From the NCBI GenBank assembly GCA_002722385.1, contig PBLR01000010.1, positions 57,139 to 73,872 on the forward strand: a stretch of DNA of 16,734 bases, written 5' to 3'. The position numbers and the translations under genes were made by a program. Source of the DNA: SAR116 cluster bacterium. Lineage in GTDB: Bacteria; Pseudomonadota; Alphaproteobacteria; Puniceispirillales; Puniceispirillaceae. Positions 8,272 through 16,263 of this stretch are shown piece after piece; position 1 is the stretch's first letter, and every line of letters starts with the position of its first letter. The notes beneath the pieces were generated by a model that searched no databases, had not been told where the DNA came from, and was given only the letters and a program-made list of their open reading frames with translations.

Positions 8272-9534
8272 TTACTTGGCTGATTTCAGCCCTTCTTGAT
8301 ACCAGGCCAGCAACTGATTTCGTTCTTCTGGTTCCATATAGCTGACATTTGCGGGCGGCATGGCGTGCGATAAAGCAGACTGCATGATGATCGCTTTTGC
8401 CTGACTGACGATCTGCTGATCTGTTTCTAAAATGACCCCTTTTGGCGGCCATAACACGCGCTCATAAAACGGCTCGCTGGCATGGCACATACTGCATCTG
8501 CCCAGCACAATATCCTTGACCTCTTCAAATTCGGCTGCGCTGGCCAGGGTCATCTCCAGCTGGCTTGGCGGCTTTGTGCGGCTGGCCTGCTGGTCTGGTT
8601 CGCCTGATCCCTGAACGGCAGGCAGAAGGGATAAGACCATGATCACAACAAATAACGCGGCGGTCACCGCCCAGGTCCAGACCGGATTGCCCTGACGGGC
8701 ATGGCGGCTGTTGAAATAATGCCGGATAGACACACCCAGCAAAAACACCAGCGCGGCAATCACCCAGCTATAGGCTGAGGAATGCGCCAGCGGATAATGA
8801 TTGGACAACATGAAGAAAATCACCGGCAGGGTCAGGTAGTTATTATGTGTTGACCTCTGTTTGGCGATCTGGCCATAGCGTGCATCCGGCACACGCCCTG
8901 CCTTCAGATCAGCCACAACAATGCGTTGGTTCGGGATGATGATCACCAGAACATTAAAAGACATAATGGTCGCGGTGACCGCGCCCAGATGCAAAAAGGC
9001 GGCCCGTCCGGTGAAGATCTGATCCAACAGATAGGCCATCACCACCAGCAGAAGATACAACGCCAGCATCAGCAGGGTTGATCGCTGGCCAAGCGGGGAT
9101 TTGCATAACAGATCATACCCCAGCCAGCCAACCGCCAGCACCCCTAACGAGATGCCAATCGCGGCCCATATCGGCAGCTCTGCCTTCTCCAGATCAACCA
9201 GATACAGATCCGCCCCCAGATAATACACAACCGCCATCAGCGCAAAACCGGACAGCCATGTGGCATAGGATTCCCATTTGAACCAGGTCAGATGTTCCGG
9301 CAATGCGGCCGGCGCGACCAGATATTTCTGGATATGATAAAACCCGCCGCCATGCACCTGCCATTCTTCGCCATGCACACCTTCTGGCAGGGGCTTGTCT
9401 TTGCGCAGGCCCAGATCCAGGGCAATAAAATAAAACGAAGACCCAATCCAGGCGATCGCCGTGATGACATGCAGCCACCGCAAGGCGAATTCTGCCCAGT
9501 CAAGACCAACAAGATAAATCAATTCCGCATCCAT
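8272..9534 (-). CDS. puuD: Membrane-bound urate oxidase (urate hydroxylase) PuuD with cytochrome c domain
   Basis: A 420-residue inner-membrane protein that oxidises urate to 5-hydroxyisourate and passes electrons to the respiratory chain rather than making hydrogen peroxide as soluble uricase does. The N-terminal PuuD domain carries about eight hydrophobic helices between residues 15 and 305, beginning with EFALRWLHVITAIAWIGSSF and holding conserved histidines such as H22 and H61. The C-terminal part (about 330-420) is a class I cytochrome c domain with a heme-binding CSMCH at 347-351 and a likely axial methionine M392 in HAMPP. The ATG at 9534 has AAGG 7 nt upstream. It is 17 bp downstream of uraH and surely in the same transcript, so the product of one enzyme is the substrate of the other. 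The cytochrome domain implies export of that end to the periplasm and a need for the c-type maturation system. Confidence 0.95.
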   Translation of the reverse strand: MDAELIYLVGLDWAEFALRWLHVITAIAWIGSSFYFIALDLGLRKDKPLPEGVHGEEWQVHGGGFYHIQKYLVAPAALPEHLTWFKWESYATWLSGFALMAVVYYLGADLYLVDLEKAELPIWAAIGISLGVLAVGWLGYDLLCKSPLGQRSTLLMLALYLLLVVMAYLLDQIFTGRAAFLHLGAVTATIMSFNVLVIIIPNQRIVVADLKAGRVPDARYGQIAKQRSTHNNYLTLPVIFFMLSNHYPLAHSSAYSWVIAALVFLLGVSIRHYFNSRHARQGNPVWTWAVTAALFVVIMVLSLLPAVQGSGEPDQQASRTKPPSQLEMTLASAAEFEEVKDIVLGRCSMCHASEPFYERVLWPPKGVILETDQQIVSQAKAIIMQSALSHAMPPANVSYMEPEERNQLLAWYQEGLKSAK

Positions 9535-9551
9535 GACCGGCCTTTTTTCTG

Positions 9552-9911
9552 CTAGCTGCCGCGATAGGTCGAATAGCCAAAGGGCGACAGCAATAACGGC
9601 ACATGATAATGCGAGGCGGCATCAGCGATGGCAAAATCAATCGGGATGTCTGACAGGAATTTCGGTTCTGGCAGATCCGGAAAATGTGCTTCCAGATACG
9701 CCCCGGCGTGAAACACCAGCCGGTAACCTCCGGCCTGAAACGCGCCTGCAGGCAGGATAGGGCTGTCTGTGCGGCCATCTGCATTCGTTGTCATGCTGGT
9801 GATAAGCTGATGGCTGTCGTCATGAACACCGAACAGGCTGATCACAAGACCAGCAGCCGGCACCCCTCTTGCTGTGTCCAGAACATGAGTTGTCAGAAAA
9901 CCTGTTGCCAC
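9552..9911 (-). CDS. uraH: 5-hydroxyisourate hydrolase (transthyretin-like)
   Basis: A 119-residue transthyretin-related enzyme that hydrolyses 5-hydroxyisourate, the product of PuuD, to OHCU. The length is that of the bare bacterial enzyme. The N-terminal signature LTTHVLDTARGVPA (6-19) and the C-terminal YRGS (116-119) are both present, and the catalytic set is visible as H9, R47 and H103 in HYHVPLLLSPFGYSTYRGS. The start is a GTG at 9911; no in-frame ATG precedes the conserved N-terminus, and AAGGA lies about 10 nt upstream. There is no signal peptide. It is the first gene of a minus-strand pair with puuD and is divergent from the puuE fusion gene, which carries the next step. Confidence 0.95.
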   Translation of the reverse strand: MATGFLTTHVLDTARGVPAAGLVISLFGVHDDSHQLITSMTTNADGRTDSPILPAGAFQAGGYRLVFHAGAYLEAHFPDLPEPKFLSDIPIDFAIADAASHYHVPLLLSPFGYSTYRGS

Positions 9912-9949
9912 TCTTTTGTATCCTTGGTTGCTGTTCTCTTCTGCTTCTC

Positions 9950-9978
9950 ATTAAACTGCTTTTCAGAATTGGTTTCTA
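9950..9978 (-). promoter_or_regulatory. Candidate promoter for uraH-puuD
   Basis: On the minus strand TAGAAA (9973-9978, 4 of 6 matches to the -35 consensus) is 17 bp from TTTAAT (9950-9955, 5 of 6 matches to the -10 consensus), about 38 bp before the uraH GTG. The spacing is ideal, but hexamer matches alone are weak evidence. Confidence 0.35.
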
Positions 9979-9990
9979 TCTTTTTCTTGA

Positions 9991-10020
9991 TTGACAGGCC
10001 GCGGTCTGTCTCAATGATAT
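9991..10020 (+). promoter_or_regulatory. Candidate promoter for the puuE-allE-allA unit
   Basis: A perfect TTGACA (9991-9996) is followed after 18 bp by TGATAT (10015-10020), 47 bp before the puuE ATG. The -10 is poor (3 of 6). The spacer is filled by an 18-bp palindrome, so transcription is probably controlled there. Confidence 0.4.
9993..10010. promoter_or_regulatory. 18-bp near-perfect palindrome, candidate operator of the purine genes
   Basis: GACAGGCCGCGGTCTGTC is self-complementary at 16 of 18 positions, the only mismatch being one symmetric pair. It overlaps the -35 and spacer of the candidate puuE promoter and lies just upstream of the candidate uraH promoter, so a single dimeric regulator could control both divergent units. 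The regulator is not in the window. Confidence 0.55.
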
Positions 10021-10067
10021 CTGATGCCATAGATTGGTCCGGTTTAACGGGGATCGAATAGAAGAGA

Positions 10068-11519
10068 ATGAGCTATTATCCGCGCAATATGACAGGCTAT
10101 GGCCGCGCTGTTCCGGCGCCGCCCTGGCCGAATAAGGCCAAGCTGGCGGTTCAGATTGTGGTGAATTACGAAGAAGGCGGCGAGCGTTGTTTGCTTCATG
10201 GTGATTCTGAATCAGAAGCGTTTTTATCTGAGATCGTCGGCGCGGCGGCCTGGCCTGGCCAGCGGCATTGGAATATGGAATCCATTTATGAATATGGCGC
10301 GCGCACCGGCTTCTGGCGGCTGTATGCTCTGTTCACCGCCCGCGGCATACCCATAACGGTATTCGGTGTGGCCACGGCGCTGGCCCGGGCCCCGGAACAG
10401 GTTGCAGCGATGAAACAGGCGGGCTGGGAAATCGCCTCTCACGGTCTGAAATGGATTGATTATAAAGACTTCACCCCTGATGAAGAACGGGCTGATATCC
10501 TTGCGGCCATCAGGCTGCATGAAGCGGTGGTCGGCGAGGCACCGAAAGGCTGGTATACAGGGCGGTGTTCTGAGGCCACTGTTGATCTGGTGGCTGAACA
10601 GGGCATCTGCACCTATCAGGCAGACAGCTATGCAGATGATCTGCCTTATTATCAGGACACGCCCTCTGGCCCGCAGCTGATCGTGCCCTACACGCTGGAC
10701 GCAAATGACATGCGCTTTGCCACACCGCAGGGGTTTAATTCAGGGCCGCAGTTTTTTGACTATCTGAAAGACACCTTTGACGGCTTGTATGAAGACGCTT
10801 GTGCCGGCAAAGCGCGGATGATGTCGATAGGTCTGCACTGCCGTCTGGCCGGGCGGCCTGGCCGGATGCAGGCATTAAAGGCGTTTCTGGATTATGTGGC
10901 CCAGAAACCCGATATCTGGTTTGCCACCCGCCTTGATATTGCTGAATGCTGGCAGGCGGCGGTACCGTATCAGCCCACCTTCCGGCCGTCCCGGCTTGAC
11001 CGTCAGGCCTTTATTTCTGTGTTTGGTTCTGTGTTTGAACATTCCCCTTGGGTTGCTGAACAGGCTTATGATGGCGAACGCAGCCCCGCCCTGGATACGC
11101 CCACAGGCCTGCATACAGCCCTTTGTGTTCAGTTCCGCCTGGCTTCAGATGAACATCGTCTCGCGGTTCTGAACGCGCATCCTGATCTGGCGGGCAAGCT
11201 GGCCGCAGCAAAAAAGCTGACCGCCGCCTCAACCTCTGAGCAGGCCTCTGCTGGTCTGGACGTCTTATCAGATGAAGATCAGGCCTATTTCACCCGGCTG
11301 AATGAGGCCTATAAGGCAAAATTTTCCTTCCCCTTTATTGTGGCTGTGAAGGGGCTGTCTGCTTCTGAAATCAAACATATTTTTGAACGCAGATTGACCA
11401 ACAGCCCTGACCAGGAATTTGCCGAGGCTTGCCAACAGGTTGAAAAAATAGCACGATTACGGGTGGATGATGTGTTTGACAACCACCCCCCAACAGACAA
11501 CCAGCTTGACCGGACATAA
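10068..11519 (+). CDS. puuE: Allantoinase PuuE fused to OHCU decarboxylase (bifunctional)
   Basis: A 483-residue two-domain cytoplasmic enzyme. Residues 1 to about 300 are a PuuE-type allantoinase of the polysaccharide-deacetylase fold (NMTGYGRAVPAPPWPNKAKLAVQIVVNYEEGGE at the start; EIASHGLKWIDY, GWYTGRCSE and IGLHCRLAGRPGRM later), which opens the allantoin ring to allantoate. Residues about 308-475 are an OHCU decarboxylase (UraD-like) domain with AHPDLAGK (H371), the SEQASAGL stretch (E391, Q392) and FPFIVAVKG (421-429). That domain turns the UraH product into S-allantoin. The polypeptide therefore does two successive steps, with domain order opposite to reaction order. Both sets of expected catalytic residues are present. 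The ATG at 10068 begins at the conserved PuuE N-terminus, although its ribosome binding site is weak. allE follows after 7 bp. Confidence 0.93.
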   Translation: MSYYPRNMTGYGRAVPAPPWPNKAKLAVQIVVNYEEGGERCLLHGDSESEAFLSEIVGAAAWPGQRHWNMESIYEYGARTGFWRLYALFTARGIPITVFGVATALARAPEQVAAMKQAGWEIASHGLKWIDYKDFTPDEERADILAAIRLHEAVVGEAPKGWYTGRCSEATVDLVAEQGICTYQADSYADDLPYYQDTPSGPQLIVPYTLDANDMRFATPQGFNSGPQFFDYLKDTFDGLYEDACAGKARMMSIGLHCRLAGRPGRMQALKAFLDYVAQKPDIWFATRLDIAECWQAAVPYQPTFRPSRLDRQAFISVFGSVFEHSPWVAEQAYDGERSPALDTPTGLHTALCVQFRLASDEHRLAVLNAHPDLAGKLAAAKKLTAASTSEQASAGLDVLSDEDQAYFTRLNEAYKAKFSFPFIVAVKGLSASEIKHIFERRLTNSPDQEFAEACQQVEKIARLRVDDVFDNHPPTDNQLDRT

Positions 11520-11526
11520 TGCTGAG

Positions 11527-12351
11527 ATGACTTCACCCCCTTACTTTACCCCGAAAGGCGGCCTGCTGCCTCAGTCTCATCTGCTGTCTGACCGTGCTGT
11601 ATTTACAACGGGTTATGCCGTCATCCCGAAAGGTACGATGCGTGATATCACCACCAGCTATCTGCCGTTCTGGGACAATACCCGTCTGTGGGTTCTGGCC
11701 CGGCCGTTGACCGGATTTGCTGAAACCTTCTCGCATTACATAATGGAGGTTGGCGCGGGCGGCGGGTCAACCCGGCCTGACACAGATCACAGCGCGCAGT
11801 CTGTCTTGTTTGTTGTCTCTGGCCAGCTGCAGATCACCATTGACGGCCAGCCTCATCAGCTGGATACAGGCGGTTATGCTTATATTCCGGCCAAGACAGC
11901 CTGGACAGCCAAGAACAGCTCTGATCAGCCCTGCAGCTTTCATTGGATCCGCAAACGCTATCAGCCGGTTGACGGTATTGACAGGCCGGAACCGTTTGTG
12001 ACCTCAGATCAAGACACGCCCGCGGTCTCGATGCCGGACACAAACGGGGTTTGGGCCACCATCCGTTTTGTTGACCCTGCCGATATGCGTCATGATATGC
12101 ATGTGAATATTGTCACCTTCCAGCCTGGCGGCGTGATCCCTTTTGCGGAAACACATGTGATGGAACATGGCCTTTATGTGCTGCAGGGCAAGGCGGTTTA
12201 TCATCTCAATCAGGACTGGGTTGAGGTGGAAGCTGGTGATTATATGTGGCTGCGCGCTTTTTGCCCTCAGGCCTGTTACGCCGGCGGGCCAGAACCGTTC
12301 CGGTATCTTTTATACAAAGATGTGAACCGGCATGCCCGGCTGGATCTCTGA
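11527..12351 (+). CDS. allE: (S)-ureidoglycine aminohydrolase (bicupin)
   Basis: A 274-residue bicupin that releases ammonia from ureidoglycine to give ureidoglycolate (UGHY/AllE). Two cupin barrels are seen, about 60-130 and 190-265. The metal site is in the C-terminal barrel: E208, H210 and H214 in ETHVMEHG and Q248 in PQACYAGG. Their spacing is exactly that of the Mn ligands I recall for the Arabidopsis enzyme (E235, H237, H241, Q275). The end, YLLYKDVNRH, also matches AllE. The ATG at 11527 is preferred because the frame can be extended to 11467 only by overlapping puuE and adding residues unlike the family. The puuE stop is 7 bp upstream and allA starts 3 bp downstream, so all three genes share a transcript. 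Its substrate must come from an allantoate amidohydrolase not found here. Confidence 0.92.
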   Translation: MTSPPYFTPKGGLLPQSHLLSDRAVFTTGYAVIPKGTMRDITTSYLPFWDNTRLWVLARPLTGFAETFSHYIMEVGAGGGSTRPDTDHSAQSVLFVVSGQLQITIDGQPHQLDTGGYAYIPAKTAWTAKNSSDQPCSFHWIRKRYQPVDGIDRPEPFVTSDQDTPAVSMPDTNGVWATIRFVDPADMRHDMHVNIVTFQPGGVIPFAETHVMEHGLYVLQGKAVYHLNQDWVEVEAGDYMWLRAFCPQACYAGGPEPFRYLLYKDVNRHARLDL

Positions 12352-12354
12352 TCT

Positions 12355-12843
12355 GTGAGACGAGAGATCAAGACACAGCCTCTGACGGCGGCCGGCTTTG
12401 CGCCTTTTGGTGATGTTCTCGACTTCTCTGGCGCGCCGGACAAGCTGATTAATCAGGGTCTGTGTGGCCGCTATCATGACCGGGCCACTCTTGTTCATCA
12501 TGATGGCCGCGCGGGCATCAGTTTATTTGATGCGGCGGCGCGCCAGCTGCCCTATCGGCTGGAGATGATGGAACGTCACCCCTTGGGATCACAGGCCTTT
12601 CTGCCGATGACCGAAGCTGTGTTTCTGGTCATTGTCGCACCTGATGATCAGGGCCGCCCGGGCCAGCCTGTGGCCTTTTTAACAGAACCGTATATGGGTG
12701 TGAACTATCATGCCAATATCTGGCATGGTGTTCTTACGCCCCTTTCTACTCCTGGACGATTTGCTGTGATTGACAGGATCGGACCGGGGGCAAATATTGA
12801 GGAATACTGGTTTGATGAGGCCTATGTGGTGAGCAGGTCATAG
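12355..12843 (+). CDS. allA: Ureidoglycolate lyase
   Basis: A 162-residue AllA-type enzyme that splits ureidoglycolate into glyoxylate and urea, the last step of the pathway. The family marks are LTAAGFAPFGDVL near the N-terminus, MERHPLGSQAFLP (72-84) and GVNYHANIWHGVL (115-127), the last including H119 and H124; the length equals the usual 160-170. The start is a GTG at 12355, only 3 bp after the allE stop, with no separate ribosome binding site, so translational coupling is likely. No in-frame ATG occurs before the conserved region. It is the last gene of the plus-strand unit, and a terminator hairpin follows about 130 bp downstream. Disposal of the urea would need a urease elsewhere. Confidence 0.93.
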   Translation: MRREIKTQPLTAAGFAPFGDVLDFSGAPDKLINQGLCGRYHDRATLVHHDGRAGISLFDAAARQLPYRLEMMERHPLGSQAFLPMTEAVFLVIVAPDDQGRPGQPVAFLTEPYMGVNYHANIWHGVLTPLSTPGRFAVIDRIGPGANIEEYWFDEAYVVSRS

Positions 12844-12974
12844 ATCTGTGTTTAATGGCTATGGGTCAAAACTGTATTTCGGTTTGTCAGCTTAGTCGAA
12901 ACAGGACAGGTTCATGCGGCGGCTGTTCTGCTAAAGACAGACGAGCCCCGGCTTCACAACGCATAATGACATAA

Positions 12975-13014
12975 GGCCTCTGCACCTGCCGGGTTCAGGG
13001 GCCCTTTATTTATC
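12975..13014 (+). terminator. Rho-independent terminator of the puuE-allE-allA unit
   Basis: GGCCTCTG (12975-12982) pairs with CAGGGGCC (12996-13003), including one G-T wobble, and inner ACC/GGT can extend the stem. It is followed by CTTTATTTATC. The tract overlaps the stop codon of convergent xdhC. On the opposite strand the hairpin has no good T-tract, so it mainly serves the plus strand. The rest of the 166-bp gap (12844-13009) shows nothing I can name. Confidence 0.6.
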
Positions 13015-13954
13015 TTATCGCTCGCCCCTCATCCAGCCAGTTGGATAATTGCGCGGTGATGGACAGCGCCACCTGAAGCGGGGCTTTACCGGTGACCTGC
13101 TCAATCCCGATCGGGCAGACAAGCCTGTCCGTCTGTTCTGTCGTCAGCCCGTTATCCTGCAGGCGGCTGCGGAACCGTGCCGCCTTGGTTTTTGATCCAA
13201 TCAGCCCGCATCTGGCAAAGCCGCCGGCATTCAGCAAAACAGAAATGATGTCATAATCAAGCTGATGTGAATAGGTCATGACCAGATGTATGGCCTTGTC
13301 TGGTGCCCGTGCGGCAAGGGTTTGCGGGTGACGGGCAGGCAGTTTTGTCACCCCTTGCGGGATCACTTCCGGGAAGCGGTCCTCATCTGTATCCACCCAG
13401 AAAATCTGACAGGCCAGGTGGCGGGCAAGCTCAACAACGGCCCGGCCGACATGACCGGCCCCGTAAATGAACACATCATACATCTTAACACCTACAGGCA
13501 GGACACAGGCTGTCTCCGGTGTTGGTGTCGGCCGGTGCGCAACAAAACCGGGCACATCCTGGCTTGTGGTGTCATGCAGGCTGTAACCGGTGATCTGGCC
13601 GGCCAGCGCGGCCTGCACAGATTTATCATCTGTCTGGTACCATTCAAACATCACCTTCACATGGCCGCCACAACATTGCCCCAGTGACGGGCCCAGCGGA
13701 TAGGATCGGATCTGGCGCTCAAAACCTGTTTCCGGTTGATGCGACCGGGCCACGTCAATCGCCTGATATTCCAGCTCACCGCCGCCGATACTGCCCTGAA
13801 TATGGCCGGCATGGACCAGCATCATGGCGCCTGTCTCACGCGGGGCAGAGCCCTTTACATCTGCGATCACCACCAGACAGACAGGCGTTCCGGCTGGGGC
13901 AGATAAAACCGCCTCAGCCCAGTTTGGCGGAAACGGGCTGATTAAGATGGCCAT
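13010..13954 (-). CDS. xdhC: Xanthine dehydrogenase maturation factor XdhC
   Basis: A 314-residue XdhC/CoxI-family protein. XdhC binds molybdenum cofactor, helps its sulfuration and delivers it to the XdhB subunit; it is not part of the final enzyme. The N-terminal domain shows KGSAPRETGAMM (34-45), GSIGGGELE (54-62) and GQCCGG (92-97), whose C94/C95 are the conserved cofactor-linked cysteines. The C-terminal half is a Rossmann domain with VFIYGAGHVGRA (161-172) and an acidic turn WVDTDEDRF (186-194). The ATG at 13954 overlaps the end of xdhB by 13 bp, as expected for coupled translation. It is the last gene of the xdhABC run and converges with the allA unit. Confidence 0.94.
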   Translation of the reverse strand: MAILISPFPPNWAEAVLSAPAGTPVCLVVIADVKGSAPRETGAMMLVHAGHIQGSIGGGELEYQAIDVARSHQPETGFERQIRSYPLGPSLGQCCGGHVKVMFEWYQTDDKSVQAALAGQITGYSLHDTTSQDVPGFVAHRPTPTPETACVLPVGVKMYDVFIYGAGHVGRAVVELARHLACQIFWVDTDEDRFPEVIPQGVTKLPARHPQTLAARAPDKAIHLVMTYSHQLDYDIISVLLNAGGFARCGLIGSKTKAARFRSRLQDNGLTTEQTDRLVCPIGIEQVTGKAPLQVALSITAQLSNWLDEGRAIR

Positions 13955-16263
13955 ATCTGTGCCTGTGCTGCCATCAACAGCCGCTCAGCCGTGGCCGGGG
14001 CGTTCAGCTCTGGATAGTTGTTGGTCGGGCTCAGCCCTTTCAAGGCATCACCAAACGCAAGGAAGACAGATATGCCCAGCATAAAGGGCGGCTCACCCAC
14101 GGCTTTTGATCTGTGGATGGTCTCAGACCGGTTTCCCTCACCGTCATAAAGGCTGATATTCATCACATAAGGCCGGTCCGAACAGGCCGGTATCTTATAG
14201 GTGGAGGGCGCATGGGTCAGCAACGCCCCATCTGCGGCATAGACCAGCTCTTCAGTGGTCAGCCAGCCCGCCCCCTGAACAAAACCGCCTTCAATCTGAC
14301 CTTTATCCAGGGCCGGGTTAAGTGAATGACCTGCATCATGCAGAATATCCGTCCGCACAATCCGGCTTTCGCCTGTCAGCGTGTCGACCGCAACCTCAGA
14401 CAAGGCCACACCATAAGCAAAATAATAATAAGGCTGGCCGGTCAGGCTGGCATCATCCCAGTGAATATCAGGGGTGGCATAAAACCCGGTGGCTGACAGG
14501 GATACCCGCCCCTCATAACACAAGCCGGTCGCCTCAGCAAAAGACAGCGACTGACCAGAAGGCAGGCTGACCTGTCCGCTGGTAAAGCTGATCTCATCAG
14601 CTGCACATTGATACAGCTCAGCCAGATGCGTTGCCATACGCGCCTTTATCGCCTCTGCTGCCCGCAAGGCTGCCATGCCGTTCAGGTCAGTCCCGGAAGA
14701 AGCCGCCGTGGCTGAGGTGTTGGGAACCTTGGCGGTGGTGGTGGCTGTAATCCGCACCTTGCTGACCTCAAGGCCAAACACATCAGCGACAATCTGGGTG
14801 ATTTTGGTATGCAGCCCCTGGCCCATTTCTGTGCCGCCATGATTCAGCTGAACGGATCCGTCAGAATAGACATGAACCAGCGCGCCGGCCTGATTCAGCA
14901 TGGTTCTGTTAAATGAAATGCCAAATTTAACAGGGGTAAAGCCCAGCCCGCGCCGCAGCACAGGGTTGGTCTGGTTATAGCGGTCAATTTCGGCCCGCCG
15001 CTGGTGGTAATCAGACCTGTTCAGCAGCTGATCTGTCAATGTGCCGAGGATGCCGTCCTTAACCGGCTGGCCATAAGGCGTGGCCAGGGGCTTGCCGGCC
15101 TGATAATCAGGGTAATAATTGGCGGCGCGGACCGCCACCGGATCTCGCCCCAGATGGGCCGCGATCTGTTCCATAATCCGTTCAATACCGATCATCCCCT
15201 GCGGCCCGCCAAAGCCGCGGAATGCGGTATTGGACGGCGTATGTGTCCGGCACAGGCGGGCGGTGATTTGGGCATGCGGAATATGATAGGCATTTTCAGC
15301 ATGTGTCATCGCCCGTATCGCAATTGCCTTGGACAGATCATAAGACATCCCGCAGCGCAGATACTGATCCATAATCAGCGCGCTTATCCGGCCCTGCTCA
15401 TCAAACCCGACCTTATAGACCAGCTTCACATCATGACGTTTGCCGGTGACCCGCATATCATCATCCCGGTCATAGACCAGCCGGGCCGGGCGGCCTGTTT
15501 TGCGGGCCGCCAGCGCGGCGATACAGGCGGTCAGGTTGCTCTGGCTTTCCTTGCCGCCGAAACCGCCGCCCATCCGCCTGACCTCAACCTGCACATCATG
15601 ATAAGACAGCCCTAACATGCCCGCGACCTTATGCTGAATCTCGCTCGGGTGCTGGCTGGACACATATAGCTGCAGACCGCCGGTCTCATCAACCTGCGCA
15701 ATCGCTGCCTGACCTTCCAGATAGAAATGCTCCTGCCCGCCGACAATCAGCTCTCCGTCTATCTGATAGGGGGCCGCCTTATAAGCAGCAAGCGGATCAC
15801 CTGTGCTCAGGCAGAGCGGCTGTTCAAGAAAACTGTCTGCCTCAATCGCCTCATCAATGGTCAGCACAGCTGGCAGCGGGGTGATATCCACACTCACCAG
15901 CTCAGCGGCATCTCGGGCCTGGGCCCGGCTGTCGGCCACCACGGCAAACAGGGTCTGGCCATGATACATCACCTCATCTTCAGCAAAGACAGGATCATCC
16001 CCCATCACCGGGCTGCAGTCATTTTTACCCGGAATATCCGCCGCGCTCAGAACAGCATGAACACCGGGCGCAGACAGCGCCTGTTCTGTATCTATGCTGT
16101 TCACCCGGCCATGGGCAATATCGCTCAGCCCCAGCGCGATATGCACACTGTTTGCCGGCAGCGCCATATCATCAACATAAGCGGCCCGCCCGGTGACATG
16201 CAACGCCGCGCTTTCATGGGCCAGCGGGGTGCGGATTTGGGTGTTGTTTTCAGATCTGCTCAT
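13942..16263 (-). CDS. xdhB: Xanthine dehydrogenase molybdenum-binding subunit
   Basis: A 773-residue large subunit, close to the 777 residues of Rhodobacter capsulatus XdhB. With XdhA it hydroxylates hypoxanthine and xanthine to urate. The N-terminal a/b hammerhead domain (about 18-125) is followed by the molybdopterin-binding domains. GGGFGGKE ends at E239, R317 is 78 residues later, and the catalytic base is E724 in VGEPPFMLG. The E-to-R spacing equals that of E232/R310 in R. capsulatus and E802/R880 in the bovine enzyme, which supports purine hydroxylase rather than aldehyde or CO dehydrogenase activity. NTAFRGFGGPQG (345-356) is also present. The ATG at 16263 shares one base with the xdhA stop (TGATG), deciding the start over an upstream in-frame extension. 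It overlaps xdhC by 13 bp. Confidence 0.96.
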   Translation of the reverse strand: MSRSENNTQIRTPLAHESAALHVTGRAAYVDDMALPANSVHIALGLSDIAHGRVNSIDTEQALSAPGVHAVLSAADIPGKNDCSPVMGDDPVFAEDEVMYHGQTLFAVVADSRAQARDAAELVSVDITPLPAVLTIDEAIEADSFLEQPLCLSTGDPLAAYKAAPYQIDGELIVGGQEHFYLEGQAAIAQVDETGGLQLYVSSQHPSEIQHKVAGMLGLSYHDVQVEVRRMGGGFGGKESQSNLTACIAALAARKTGRPARLVYDRDDDMRVTGKRHDVKLVYKVGFDEQGRISALIMDQYLRCGMSYDLSKAIAIRAMTHAENAYHIPHAQITARLCRTHTPSNTAFRGFGGPQGMIGIERIMEQIAAHLGRDPVAVRAANYYPDYQAGKPLATPYGQPVKDGILGTLTDQLLNRSDYHQRRAEIDRYNQTNPVLRRGLGFTPVKFGISFNRTMLNQAGALVHVYSDGSVQLNHGGTEMGQGLHTKITQIVADVFGLEVSKVRITATTTAKVPNTSATAASSGTDLNGMAALRAAEAIKARMATHLAELYQCAADEISFTSGQVSLPSGQSLSFAEATGLCYEGRVSLSATGFYATPDIHWDDASLTGQPYYYFAYGVALSEVAVDTLTGESRIVRTDILHDAGHSLNPALDKGQIEGGFVQGAGWLTTEELVYAADGALLTHAPSTYKIPACSDRPYVMNISLYDGEGNRSETIHRSKAVGEPPFMLGISVFLAFGDALKGLSPTNNYPELNAPATAERLLMAAQAQIWPS

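Noticed and set aside
8278..8291. Small hairpin GGCTG-ATTT-CAGCC near the kinase/puuD junction
   Set aside because: The stem is only 5 bp, lies in puuD coding sequence and lacks a clean T-tract on either strand.
9684..10061. Plus-strand open frame across uraH and the divergent gap
   Set aside because: It runs antisense through uraH and over the promoter region, with no family resemblance.
12844..12974. Possible small gene or RNA between allA and the terminator
   Set aside because: No open frame with a ribosome binding site and no convincing RNA fold was seen; scattered GACAG/CTGT halves do not share the spacing of the palindrome at 9993-10010.
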